DNA from: Christensenella sp. UBA5327
GTDB lineage: Bacteria > Bacillota > Clostridia > Christensenellales > Aristaeellaceae
Direction of reading: 5' to 3'
DNA length: 13,810 nt
NCBI GenBank assembly: GCA_002411105.1
Contig: DHQX01000005.1
Coordinates: 101,842 to 115,651, forward strand
The notes below the pieces were generated by a model. That model saw nothing but the letters and a program-made list of their open reading frames with translations. It made no database searches and was not told the DNA's origin. This document shows positions 1 to 6,596 of this stretch, piece by piece. A program made the translations under genes and the position numbers. Within the stretch, counting starts at the first letter, position 1. Every line of letters starts with the position of its first letter.

Positions 1-10
1 CGCAAGGCCT

Positions 11-153
11 TCCGCCACACCGCGCATGGGCAGAGCTCACCGCCGCCAGTGGCGGAGGAAGGTGAGCGGCAGCCCAATGAGCAAAGGAAGCTGCCGTACG
101 CCGTCCTCGGTGTGACGGCAGATGACTATTGCGAATTGAGACGCTGTGGCGGA
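11..153. repeat. Structured inverted-repeat element (multibranch fold)
   Basis: This segment has a perfect 9-bp terminal inverted repeat: TCCGCCACA at 11-19 pairs with TGTGGCGGA at 145-153. Inside are a hairpin with arms GCTCACC (35-41) and GGTGAGC (61-67), which encloses CCGCC/GGCGG (43-47/51-55), and two alternative hairpins sharing one arm: GGCAGC/GCTGCC (68-73/90-95) and CTGCCGT/ACGGCAG (91-97/115-121). The DNA could fold this way from either strand. I see no credible gene in 1-251. A plus-strand open frame from 49 to 432 matches no family I recognise and runs into the antisense of the downstream gene. The element could be an interspersed repeat, a MITE-like relic or a structured RNA; the sequence alone does not decide. 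Confidence 0.45.
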
Positions 154-162
154 TTTCAATCA

Positions 163-177
163 GAGGGCTCCGCCCTC
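163..177. repeat. Short GC hairpin
   Basis: GAGGGC (163-168) and GCCCTC (172-177) form a perfect 6-bp inverted repeat around a 3-nt loop. No T tract follows on either strand, so it is not a good terminator. It lies between the larger folded element (11-153) and the hairpin after the substrate-binding-protein gene, and may belong to the same repeat-rich stretch. Confidence 0.35.
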
Positions 178-213
178 CGATACCTCCCTGAATATACTTC
201 TTTGACAGTCTGG

Positions 214-241
214 GCAGGCGGCGGTTTTACCTGCCGCCTGC
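214..241 (-). terminator. Strong hairpin just after the SBP gene, possible terminator
   Basis: GCAGGCGGC (214-222) and GCCGCCTGC (233-241) form a perfect 9-bp GC-rich stem. An inner GGT/ACC pairing is possible with one bulged base. It begins 10 nt after the stop codon of the minus-strand substrate-binding-protein gene, the usual place for a terminator or 3'-end stabiliser. The minus strand shows no run of T after the stem, so intrinsic termination is uncertain. Confidence 0.4.
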
Positions 242-251
242 TGAGTGTCAA

Positions 252-1583
252 TCAGTCCTCGCTCAGGCTCTTGGGCTGCTCCACCGCACTTCCCGGGTTT
301 TCAGCCAGGTATTTAATCATCCGCTTCTCAAGCTCCTCCGCCACATGGCCCAAAGAGGTCTTGGCATCCTGCTGCCCCAGCAGGTATTTCTGCATTTCCT
401 CATGCATCATGCCCTGGTGCATATCGGTATAACTGAAAGGCCCAAAGGCGCAGGGCACCACCAGTTTGGGATCGTTGAGCTGCTGCATGAAGGTGGCATA
501 ATAGCCATCCGGGCCATAGAAGGGGTCATCGCCCACGTCTTTTTTGATGGGGATCAGGCCGGTCAGCTTGCAGTACTCAATGTTGTTGTCAGGCCGGGTC
601 AAGAACTGGATCAACTGCCAGGCAGCATCCGGGTTTTTGGAGTTGGCAGAGATGGAATAGGCATAGGGAGAGTTGATGGTGTTGTAGATTTTGCCATCTT
701 TATCGCTTGCAGGCATGGGCATCACCATCCACTGCTCGTCTTTCATGTTGGCAATGCAGGTGGCAGCCACCTCAGAGTCGTTGATGAGGGTGCCGGTGAG
801 GCCGCCGGTGAAGTTATCCACCATCTCAATAAAGCCCCAGTTGATGGCGTCCTTGGGGGCGTTGCCATCCAGGTACAGGCCATTCCAGGTTTCATAGGCC
901 TTGACCCCTTCGTCGGAGTTGAAAAGCGCCGAACCATCATCCGCATAGGCCTTGCCGCCAGTAAATGTCTGCAAATAGACAAACAGCGGGTCAAAGGCGC
1001 CACGGGCGCCGCGGAAGGAGGTGCCATAGCGGTTCTTTTCGGGATTGGTGAACTTCCGCACCGCGTCAAAGTACTCGCTGTAGGTCCAGCCCTTGGCGGG
1101 GTCAAGGTCCAGGCCTTCTTCCTTGGCCCAGTCCTTGCGCACAAACACACCTTTCACCATCATGCCATCAGGCACGGTATAGGTGTTGCCGTACAGCTCA
1201 TTCTCGGCCTTCCAAACCAGCTTGGTCACTGTATCGGTATATTCGGCCTCGGTGCCTTTGATATAGTCCGCCAGAGAAATCACCCAATTTGCGGCTGTGA
1301 ACTGGCCCAGCCAGCCTGCCCAGGTGGTGATCACATCGGGCAACTGGTTGGAGGTGCCAAGGATGGTGAGTTTGTTGGCGGCATCGTCCCAGGGCACACT
1401 CTCATACACCACAGAGATGCCGGTTTCTTCCTTAAACTTGGCAAAGGTCTTCTCAAAATATTCCTGTCTGACGGGGCTGGGAGAGACATCAATAAAGCGC
1501 AGCGTCACATTTTCCTGGGCACTGATGACCAGAGGCAGCAGTAGCATCAGGCAGAGCAGCAAAGCAATCAGTCGTTTTTTCAT
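252..1583 (-). CDS. ABC transporter extracellular substrate-binding protein (sugar type)
   Basis: A 443-aa family 1 extracellular solute-binding protein of the MalE/UgpB type, expected to capture a sugar or related solute outside the membrane for an ABC importer. Residues 1-22 are a signal peptide: MKKR, a long leucine-rich core, then VISA before QENV. The mature part starts with a beta strand and the usual 'FAKFKEETGISV' helix. It continues with 'LPDVITTWAGW', a 'VRKDWAKEEGLD' segment and the C-terminal 'NPDAAWQLIQFLT' block typical of the family. Length is normal. No lipobox cysteine follows the hydrophobic core, unlike most Gram-positive SBPs, so membrane anchoring is unclear. Start: ATG at 1583, with GAGGAGG upstream. 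No permease or ATPase gene lies in the window. The gap to the upstream lyase gene is 39 nt with no clear promoter, so the two may be co-transcribed. The substrate cannot be read from sequence. Confidence 0.9.
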   Translation of the reverse strand: MKKRLIALLLCLMLLLPLVISAQENVTLRFIDVSPSPVRQEYFEKTFAKFKEETGISVVYESVPWDDAANKLTILGTSNQLPDVITTWAGWLGQFTAANWVISLADYIKGTEAEYTDTVTKLVWKAENELYGNTYTVPDGMMVKGVFVRKDWAKEEGLDLDPAKGWTYSEYFDAVRKFTNPEKNRYGTSFRGARGAFDPLFVYLQTFTGGKAYADDGSALFNSDEGVKAYETWNGLYLDGNAPKDAINWGFIEMVDNFTGGLTGTLINDSEVAATCIANMKDEQWMVMPMPASDKDGKIYNTINSPYAYSISANSKNPDAAWQLIQFLTRPDNNIEYCKLTGLIPIKKDVGDDPFYGPDGYYATFMQQLNDPKLVVPCAFGPFSYTDMHQGMMHEEMQKYLLGQQDAKTSLGHVAEELEKRMIKYLAENPGSAVEQPKSLSED

Positions 1584-1607
1584 CAGGTAGACTCCTCCTC
1601 TTTTTTT

Positions 1608-1624
1608 AAGGCAATCCTTGCCTT
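1608..1624. other. Small inverted repeat between lyase and SBP genes
   Basis: AAGGCAA (1608-1614) and TTGCCTT (1618-1624) form a 7-bp perfect inverted repeat with a 3-nt loop, overlapping the stop codon of the lyase gene. On the transcribed minus strand it is followed by A7, not T, so it is not an intrinsic terminator. It sits directly ahead of the AGGAGG ribosome binding site of the substrate-binding-protein gene and could affect message stability or ribosome access. That role is inference. Confidence 0.35.
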
Positions 1625-2807
1625 AGGATATCATATCAAGCGCCCGGGTCAAATCAGCTATCAGGTTGTCGGCCCCCTCCAGCCCGCAATGGATGCGGAT
1701 CAGCCCCCGGGAGACGCCTGCATTTTTCAGCGCTGCCTCGTCTGCAGTGTACAGGGGGCAAAGGGCCAGGCTTTCAAAGCCGCCCCAGGAGCAACCCTTG
1801 CCAAAGAGCTTGAGGGCGTTGATCACCTTCACCGCGTCCTCCGGCTCCCGGTCCAGCTCAAAGCTCATCAGCCCCGTGTGGCCGCGCATCTGCTTTTTGA
1901 TCAGCTCCGCCTGGGGGTGGGAGGCCAGGCCGGTGTAGTGCACCGCCTTCACCTTGGGATGACTTTCTAAAAACCGGGCCACTTTCAAGGCGGTATCCTG
2001 GTGCATGGCAAGCCTGGCGGGCATGGACCTGAGGCCCCGGATGGCAAGCCAGGCCTCCATGGGCCCCAGGATCCCACCCAGCCACTCCCGGGTGCCGTGG
2101 CGCATCTGATGGATAAAGCCCTTGTCTTTTGAAATGAGCGCTCCGCCAATCACGTCGCTGTGGCCGCCCACATACTTGGACAGGGTGTGCATCACAATAT
2201 CAATCCCCATGTCCAGCGGATTCTGGAAAAGCGGGGTGCAGTAGGTGTTGTCCATGTAGGTTTTGATCCCCCGCTCCCGGCAAACATCGGCGATGGCCCT
2301 GATATCCACCACCGAAAACACAAAGGTGGCCGGGCTTTCAAGGATCATGAGCTTCGTGTTGGGCCTGATCTCCCTTTTGATCTCCTCCAGGTCAAGGCCG
2401 GAGATAAAGCTGATGTCCATCTTCATCCGGGGCATGCCCACTGAATGCATGAACGAATGCACCGGGCGGTAGGAATCCCGCATGCACAGGATATGGTCCC
2501 CCGCCTGACAGGTGGCAAGAATGGCCGAGGTGGCAGCCGCCATGCCCGAGCCAAACACCAGGGCATCCGCCCCATGCTCAAGCGCCGCCAGCTTTTTCTC
2601 CAGCAGCCTGACCGTGGGGTTTGACACGCGGCCATAGATAAACGTCTCATCATCCTGCTGTTCCCCGGCCCTCAGATACTCCTCAAAGGTGGGAAAAACG
2701 TGGAGAGAGGAAAAAAACACCGGCGGGGACACGGCCCCCAACTGGTCCTGGTAGTCCTCATAGCCATGGGTGATGGTGAATAATTGTTCGTTTTCAACGT
2801 TTTTCAT
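1623..2807 (-). CDS. PLP-dependent Cys/Met-metabolism enzyme (cystathionine/methionine lyase family)
   Basis: A 394-aa cytosolic fold-type I PLP enzyme of the Cys/Met metabolism family (cystathionine gamma-synthase and beta/gamma-lyases, methionine gamma-lyase). Visible features: 'YGRVSNPT' with Y58 and R60, which contact PLP phosphate of the neighbouring subunit; 'GSGMAA' near 86-91; D186 in 'MDNTYCTP', paired with the pyridine nitrogen; K211 in 'LSKYVGGHSD', the Schiff-base lysine; R371 in 'GLIRIHCGLE', the substrate carboxylate arginine. The catalytic tyrosine is retained (Y113), but its loop reads DSYRPVH instead of the usual D-Y-G-(G/P)-T type, so specificity is unsure: lyase, synthase or a related reaction. 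ATG at 2807 is chosen because GAGGG lies 8 nt upstream and a promoter is centred about 60 nt upstream; the longer frame to 2882 would start inside that promoter. Family certain, substrate not. Confidence 0.88.
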   Translation of the reverse strand: MKNVENEQLFTITHGYEDYQDQLGAVSPPVFFSSLHVFPTFEEYLRAGEQQDDETFIYGRVSNPTVRLLEKKLAALEHGADALVFGSGMAAATSAILATCQAGDHILCMRDSYRPVHSFMHSVGMPRMKMDISFISGLDLEEIKREIRPNTKLMILESPATFVFSVVDIRAIADVCRERGIKTYMDNTYCTPLFQNPLDMGIDIVMHTLSKYVGGHSDVIGGALISKDKGFIHQMRHGTREWLGGILGPMEAWLAIRGLRSMPARLAMHQDTALKVARFLESHPKVKAVHYTGLASHPQAELIKKQMRGHTGLMSFELDREPEDAVKVINALKLFGKGCSWGGFESLALCPLYTADEAALKNAGVSRGLIRIHCGLEGADNLIADLTRALDMIS

Positions 2808-2853
2808 ACGCAATGCCCTCTTCAATTTCCCTGGTGTATGGACGATGGGATAC

Positions 2854-2882
2854 ATCCTATTCCGCTTGCCGGATATTGTCAA
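2854..2882 (-). promoter_or_regulatory. SigA-type promoter of the PLP lyase gene
   Basis: Read on the minus strand, a perfect -35 TTGACA (2877-2882) is followed by a 17-bp spacer and -10 TAGGAT (2854-2859). The predicted start near 2847 gives a leader of about 40 nt before the ATG at 2807. AT-rich sequence upstream (about 2885-2940) could serve as an UP element. A GATAT/ATATC inverted repeat (2872-2876 and 2887-2891) brackets the -35 and might be an operator, which is speculative. Confidence 0.75.
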
Positions 2883-2958
2883 GTTTATATCTCAGCACGC
2901 GATATACCAATATTCTATAATTAAAATGATTGCATTATTGAGTGAATCATCTGTATGG

Positions 2959-2984
2959 AAAAGAGCGCCTAAATCCCCAGGCTC
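2959..2984 (-). terminator. Possible terminator overlapping the end of the thioesterase gene
   Basis: On the minus strand GAGCCT (2984-2979) can pair with AGGCGCTC (2970-2963), leaving two bulged bases, and TTTT (2962-2959) follows. The hairpin overlaps the TAG stop at 2969-2971. The stem is short and imperfect, but it lies at the junction with a gene that has its own promoter, which fits an operon end. Confidence 0.35.
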
Positions 2985-3730
2985 CCCTGATCATACGCCG
3001 GGTACAACCCGCCCGAGAGAACAACGCAGCTCTCCCCATCCCGCTCTCCCCGGAGGGAGAACGCATCCTGCCCCATCATAAAGCGCAGGTCAATCTCGTC
3101 CCCCTGCAACATTTCCTTGCGATAGGTCACCTGCAGGGTGTGGACAGGGCGGCGGGACAGGTTGACGCAGGCATCCAGAAAGCACAGCGCCCAGTCGGCC
3201 ACCCGGGTGTTGTTCACATGGCCATTGCGGTCAATGTCGGTGTATAGCGGCTGCCACGGGCGGCGGATCTCCCGGCCCTCCAGCAGCTCTCTGGCACCTG
3301 CCGGATAGGGCAGGGGCTTTTCCAAAGCCTCGTTGTCGGGCATGGCCAAGGCCACCTCGGGCACCTGGGTCATGGTGCGGCTGTCGATGTCAGCCAGCGT
3401 CCAAAAGCTGCTGCCCCGCACCAGCACCTGGCCCGCCGCATCCTCAATTTGGTAAAAGCGAGGGTAGATGCCCCTCCTGGCCTGGGTGGGGAAGGACTTG
3501 CCCACGATCATATCCCCAATGGCGGGGTAGCGGTCAATCACCATATCATGCCGGGTCAAAACCCACACCGCCTGGTGATGTTGCACGATCTGCTGCCGCC
3601 CAAAGCCCAGCCGGGCGGCGTGAAGCCCTGCCAATTCCTGCATCAGTGCCATGATGGCATTGGGCTTCCAGTAGCCATGCTTATCACACTCGCCTGATTC
3701 CAGCAGGCGCTCTATCCGCTGTATGTTCAC
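2969..3730 (-). CDS. Acyl-ACP thioesterase (bacterial FatA-like)
   Basis: A roughly 253-aa cytosolic acyl-[acyl-carrier-protein] thioesterase with two hotdog domains (PF01643 type), which releases fatty acids from ACP by hydrolysis. The N-terminal domain carries 'VWVLTRHDMVIDRYPAIGD', matching the family's W-x-L-x-R-x block. The C-terminal domain carries 'DIDRNGHVNNTRVADW', whose D167, N169 and H171 align with the catalytic D-x-N-x-H of plant FatB-type enzymes; E206 in 'VTYRKE' is the expected catalytic glutamate. Length is normal for the bacterial group. Start choice: an ATG at 3736 lies only 1 nt after the GGAGG site, whereas a GTG at 3730 has 7-nt spacing, so GTG is preferred; the ATG would add two residues. 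The gene begins within about 15 nt of the end of the chromate-transporter gene, so translation is probably linked. It may recover or trim acyl chains, or supply free fatty acids. Confidence 0.87.
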   Translation of the reverse strand: MNIQRIERLLESGECDKHGYWKPNAIMALMQELAGLHAARLGFGRQQIVQHHQAVWVLTRHDMVIDRYPAIGDMIVGKSFPTQARRGIYPRFYQIEDAAGQVLVRGSSFWTLADIDSRTMTQVPEVALAMPDNEALEKPLPYPAGARELLEGREIRRPWQPLYTDIDRNGHVNNTRVADWALCFLDACVNLSRRPVHTLQVTYRKEMLQGDEIDLRFMMGQDAFSLRGERDGESCVVLSGGLYPAYDQGSLGI

Positions 3731-3744
3731 TGGCATGCCTCCGC

Positions 3745-4308
3745 CTAAAACTTCATCACAATGCCCACCACCGCCGAAATGGCGATGTAAAGGATGGGGC
3801 TTTTCTTGAACTTGCGGATGGCCGCAAAAATCACCGCAAAAAACAGGATGTATTTCAGGCTGATCAGGTCTGAAAAGGCCCCGGTCTGCCTGAACAGCGC
3901 GGTGTTGAGCACCGCCGCCCGGAACACCGCCAGCACCGCCGCCGCGATCAACCCCGTGACCGCCGGGCGCAGGCCGTAAAAGGTGTAGGCCACATACTTG
4001 CTTTCACTGAACCGCTCCAGGGATTTTGACACCAGCACCACGATGATCACCGAGGGCAGGATTTCCGCCAGCGTGGCCACCACGCCACCCAGTATCCCCG
4101 CTGTGTTATAGCCCACATAGGTGGCCATGTTGATGCCGATGGGGCCAGGGGTGGACTCTGAGATGGCGATCATATCGGTGATGAACTTCTCATTGAACCA
4201 GCCTGTGCGCTCACCCAAGCGCTGCAAAAAGGGCAAGGTGGCCATGCCGCCGCCCACAGCAAACAGGCCAATCTGCAAAAATTCCCAAGCCAGGTGCAGA
4301 TAGATCAT
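3745..4308 (-). CDS. Chromate transporter, short-chain subunit 2 (C-terminal-half type)
   Basis: A 187-aa integral membrane protein of the CHR (chromate ion transporter) family, with one PF02417-type domain instead of the two fused in long ChrA. The signature 'GLFAVGGGMATLPFLQR' is near residues 14-30, followed by 'ISESTPGPIGINMATYVGY' and alternating hydrophobic segments, about five to six helices. It starts 2 nt after the stop of the partner half; such adjacent half-size genes form one transporter in other bacteria, where the two proteins adopt opposite membrane topologies. AGGAG lies 8 nt before the ATG. Chromate is an unlikely natural substrate in an anaerobe, so the exported or imported anion is unknown. 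The upstream neighbour is a GGT-family enzyme, an arrangement also recalled from the B. subtilis ywr region. Confidence 0.85.
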   Translation of the reverse strand: MIYLHLAWEFLQIGLFAVGGGMATLPFLQRLGERTGWFNEKFITDMIAISESTPGPIGINMATYVGYNTAGILGGVVATLAEILPSVIIVVLVSKSLERFSESKYVAYTFYGLRPAVTGLIAAAVLAVFRAAVLNTALFRQTGAFSDLISLKYILFFAVIFAAIRKFKKSPILYIAISAVVGIVMKF

Positions 4309-4310
4309 GC

Positions 4311-4850
4311 CTACTTCTCCTCCGCCTTTTTAACCGCGATGCCAATCAGCGCCGACACCACCACCAGCCACACCGGCGAAACCCTGGTGAACACCGACAG
4401 CGCAAACACCACAGCAAAAAGCCCGATGCCCACCCAATCCTTCACGCCTTTTTTCCACATGCTGATCACCGCTTGAAGGATCAGCGCGCACACGCATATG
4501 GAAATGGCCTTGAAGGCGTGCTGCACCATGGGCTCGTTTTGGAAATTCTGCATGAGTGCTGCGATCAGCGTGATGATGATGATGCTGGGTGTCACCACCC
4601 CCAGGGCCGCGGCAATAGCGCCGGGCGTCTTTCTGCGCTGATAGCCGATGAACACCGACACGTTTGACGCGATGATGCCCGGCAGGCACTGGCTGACAGC
4701 AAAAAAGTCCATCACCTTCTCCTCGTCCAGCCAGCCGCGCCTTTCTACAATCTCACGCCTTAAAATGGGCAGCATCGCATAGCCACCCCCAAAGGTCACC
4801 GATCCCATCTTGAAAAAAACCAGATAGATCTCCAGGAGCTCTTTTAGCAT
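4311..4850 (-). CDS. Chromate transporter, short-chain subunit 1 (N-terminal-half type)
   Basis: A 179-aa membrane protein of the CHR family and partner of the adjacent half-size gene. The N-terminus shows the family signature 'FFKMGSVTFGGGYAMLPILRREIV', followed by 'FFAVSQCLPGIIASNVSVFIGYQ' and several hydrophobic helices ending in a short charged tail (KKAEEK). In paired short-chain systems the N-terminal-half protein is usually encoded first, as here. The ribosome binding site is a modest AGAGAAG before the ATG at 4850. A TATAAT at 4881-4886 lies 24-30 nt upstream, but I see no good -35, so read-through from the GGT-family gene 39 nt away is equally possible. Transport substrate unknown; no sign of a chromate-resistance island. 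Confidence 0.85.
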   Translation of the reverse strand: MLKELLEIYLVFFKMGSVTFGGGYAMLPILRREIVERRGWLDEEKVMDFFAVSQCLPGIIASNVSVFIGYQRRKTPGAIAAALGVVTPSIIIITLIAALMQNFQNEPMVQHAFKAISICVCALILQAVISMWKKGVKDWVGIGLFAVVFALSVFTRVSPVWLVVVSALIGIAVKKAEEK

Positions 4851-4880
4851 GGGCTTCTCTCTTTCCCTGATGATGCTTCC

Positions 4881-4886
4881 ATTATA
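4881..4886 (-). promoter_or_regulatory. Isolated -10 like hexamer ahead of the chromate-transporter pair
   Basis: The minus strand carries a perfect TATAAT in the 39-nt gap between the GGT-family gene and the transporter pair. No -35 element is recognisable at 16-18 bp spacing. It could be a weak internal promoter or chance. Confidence 0.22.
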
Positions 4887-4889
4887 CAG

Positions 4890-6518
4890 CTAATAGCAAG
4901 CGATGCTGCTGTCGGTTCTCCCTTCCGTGGCGCCCATCAGCGTGCCGTTTGCCATTTTCCAGATGATCTGCCCCCGGCCAAAGAGCGGGCTGTCAGCGGA
5001 TATGCTCACGCGATGCCCTTTTTTCTGCAACTGCTTCAAAATCGCGGGGGAAAACCCGGCTTCCACCGCAAACTCCCGCTCCTTCATCCACTGCCAGCGG
5101 GGCGCGTCCAGGGCCTGCTGGGGGTTTAAGCCAAAGTCCACCAGGTTCATCACCACCTGCACATGCCCTTGCGGCTGCATGTAGCCGCCCATCACCCCAA
5201 AGGGCCCCACCGCCTCCCCCTCTTTCATCAGGAAGCCGGGAATAATGGTGTGATAGCTCTTCTTCCGGGGGGCGATGCAGTTGGCGTCCTGCGCGTTCAG
5301 CGAGAAATCATGCCCCCGGTTTTGCAGCGCAATGCCGGTTCCCCGCACCACAATGCCCGAGCCAAAGCCCATGTAATTGCTCTGGATATAGGAGACCATG
5401 TTGCCCTCCCCATCGGCGGTGCACAGATAAACGGTGCCGGAACCAATGGGTTGTCCCGGGCTGGGGAGTGCCGCCAAATCATTGATTTCGGCCGCTCGTG
5501 CAGCGCCATAAGCGGGATCCAGCAGCCTTTCCCAGGGCAGCACCATGTCCTTCTGGTCGGTGATGTAATGCTTGCCGTCCGCAAACGCCAGCTTCATCGC
5601 CTCCCACTGGCGGTGGAAGGTGAGGGCGCTCTCTTTCTCTTCAAACTCAAAGTTCTTCAGGATATTCAGCGCCATCAGCGCCACAATGCCCTGGCCGTTG
5701 GGAGGAATCTCGCAGACCGTATAGCCTTTGTATAAAAGGGTGGCTGGTTCCACCCATTCAGGCTGATACTGGGCAAAATCGCCCTGGGTGAAAAATCCGC
5801 CAAAGGCCTGGCTGTCGGCCAGGATCTTGTCCGTCAGCCCACCGCGGTAGAAGGTCTCTGCCCGGGTTGCCGCGATCTCCTCCAGGGTATTTGCGTGGTT
5901 TCTCAGCCGCACCATTTCCCCGCACTCCGGCGCCTTCCCCTCCGGCAGAAAGGTGCGGAACCATTCAGCATAGGCCTCATCCTTGAGGCTTGTCTGAAAC
6001 CTGTCCGCTGCCCGCTTCCACATCTGCGCCAGGCAGGGGGAGACCGGGTAGCCCTCCCGGGCATAGCCGATGGCCGGGGCCAAGGCCTTCTCCATAGACA
6101 GCCTCCCAAAGCGGCCCGAAAGCGCCGCCCAGGCAGCAGGGGCCCCCGGCACCATGACCGGGAGCCAGCCGTGGGTGGGCATCTTGTCCCCCGCCACGGC
6201 TTTCCGGGCTGCCTCCAGGGTCAGCCGTTCTGGTGCCCAGCCGCTGGCGTTAAGGCCATAGAGCTTTTTCTCTTTCTCTATCCACACCAGGGCAAAGGCG
6301 TCCCCGCCGATGCCGTTGGCGGTGGGTTCCACCACCGTCAGCGCCGCCGCTAATGCCACCGCCGCATCCACCGCGTTCCCGCCCCGGCGCAGCGCCTCAA
6401 GGCCCGCAGCCGCGGCCTGGGGAGAGGAGGCGTTCACCATCCCCCGGCTGGCGCAGATGGGATATCTGACGGAAGGATAGGGCAAAAAGGTTGGGTCAAA
6501 GGGCAGTGTATCAGGCAT
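4890..6518 (-). CDS. Gamma-glutamyltransferase family protein (YwrD/HpxW type)
   Basis: A 542-aa Ntn-hydrolase of the gamma-glutamyltransferase family, made as a proenzyme that cuts itself into a large and a small subunit. The predicted cleavage and nucleophile is T362 in 'GSGTVYLCTADGEGNMVS'; the small subunit then shows 'QSNYMGFGSGIVV' and 'GVMGGYMQPQGHVQV'. The large subunit has 'GGNAVDAAVA' near 47-56 and 'NGIGGDAFALVW' near 68-79. The 'MGG..QPQGH' block, instead of the PGGS loop of classical glutathione GGT, places it with YwrD-like and oxamate amidohydrolase (HpxW)-like members, so the substrate may be an amide or gamma-glutamyl compound rather than glutathione. No signal peptide is present, so it is probably cytosolic. 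Start: ATG 6518 with AGGGAG 7 nt upstream. A hairpin separates it from rny; the split chromate-transporter genes follow after 39 nt. Confidence 0.88.
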   Translation of the reverse strand: MPDTLPFDPTFLPYPSVRYPICASRGMVNASSPQAAAAGLEALRRGGNAVDAAVALAAALTVVEPTANGIGGDAFALVWIEKEKKLYGLNASGWAPERLTLEAARKAVAGDKMPTHGWLPVMVPGAPAAWAALSGRFGRLSMEKALAPAIGYAREGYPVSPCLAQMWKRAADRFQTSLKDEAYAEWFRTFLPEGKAPECGEMVRLRNHANTLEEIAATRAETFYRGGLTDKILADSQAFGGFFTQGDFAQYQPEWVEPATLLYKGYTVCEIPPNGQGIVALMALNILKNFEFEEKESALTFHRQWEAMKLAFADGKHYITDQKDMVLPWERLLDPAYGAARAAEINDLAALPSPGQPIGSGTVYLCTADGEGNMVSYIQSNYMGFGSGIVVRGTGIALQNRGHDFSLNAQDANCIAPRKKSYHTIIPGFLMKEGEAVGPFGVMGGYMQPQGHVQVVMNLVDFGLNPQQALDAPRWQWMKEREFAVEAGFSPAILKQLQKKGHRVSISADSPLFGRGQIIWKMANGTLMGATEGRTDSSIACY

Positions 6519-6545
6519 CGGCTCTCTCCCTGCTTTGTGTTATGC

Positions 6546-6576
6546 AAAGGGGCTGTCGCTTTGGCTGACAGCCCCT
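6546..6576 (-). terminator. Terminator-like hairpin after rny
   Basis: On the minus strand AGGGGCTGTC (6576-6567) and GACAGCCCCT (6557-6548) form a perfect 10-bp stem with a 9-nt loop, starting 20 nt after the rny stop codon. Only TTT follows, then GCATAA, so termination may be partial. That would allow some read-through into the GGT-family gene, for which no clear promoter is visible. Confidence 0.6.
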
Positions 6577-6596
6577 GAATGCCAGTATTGTGCTTG

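Noticed and set aside
49..432. A 127-codon plus-strand open frame at the left edge
   Set aside because: Its first half lies in the inverted-repeat region and its second half is antisense to the substrate-binding-protein gene. No family similarity or ribosome binding site is evident.
345..1544. A 399-codon plus-strand open frame antisense to the substrate-binding-protein gene
   Set aside because: It is rich in G, H, I and V in a pattern typical of the complement of a GC-rich gene, has no recognisable domain, and the minus-strand gene has a signal peptide and full family signatures.
3745..4850. The two chromate-transporter genes as one gene broken by a frameshift
   Set aside because: Each half begins with its own ribosome binding site, start and family signature. 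Adjacent half-size CHR genes are a known natural arrangement.
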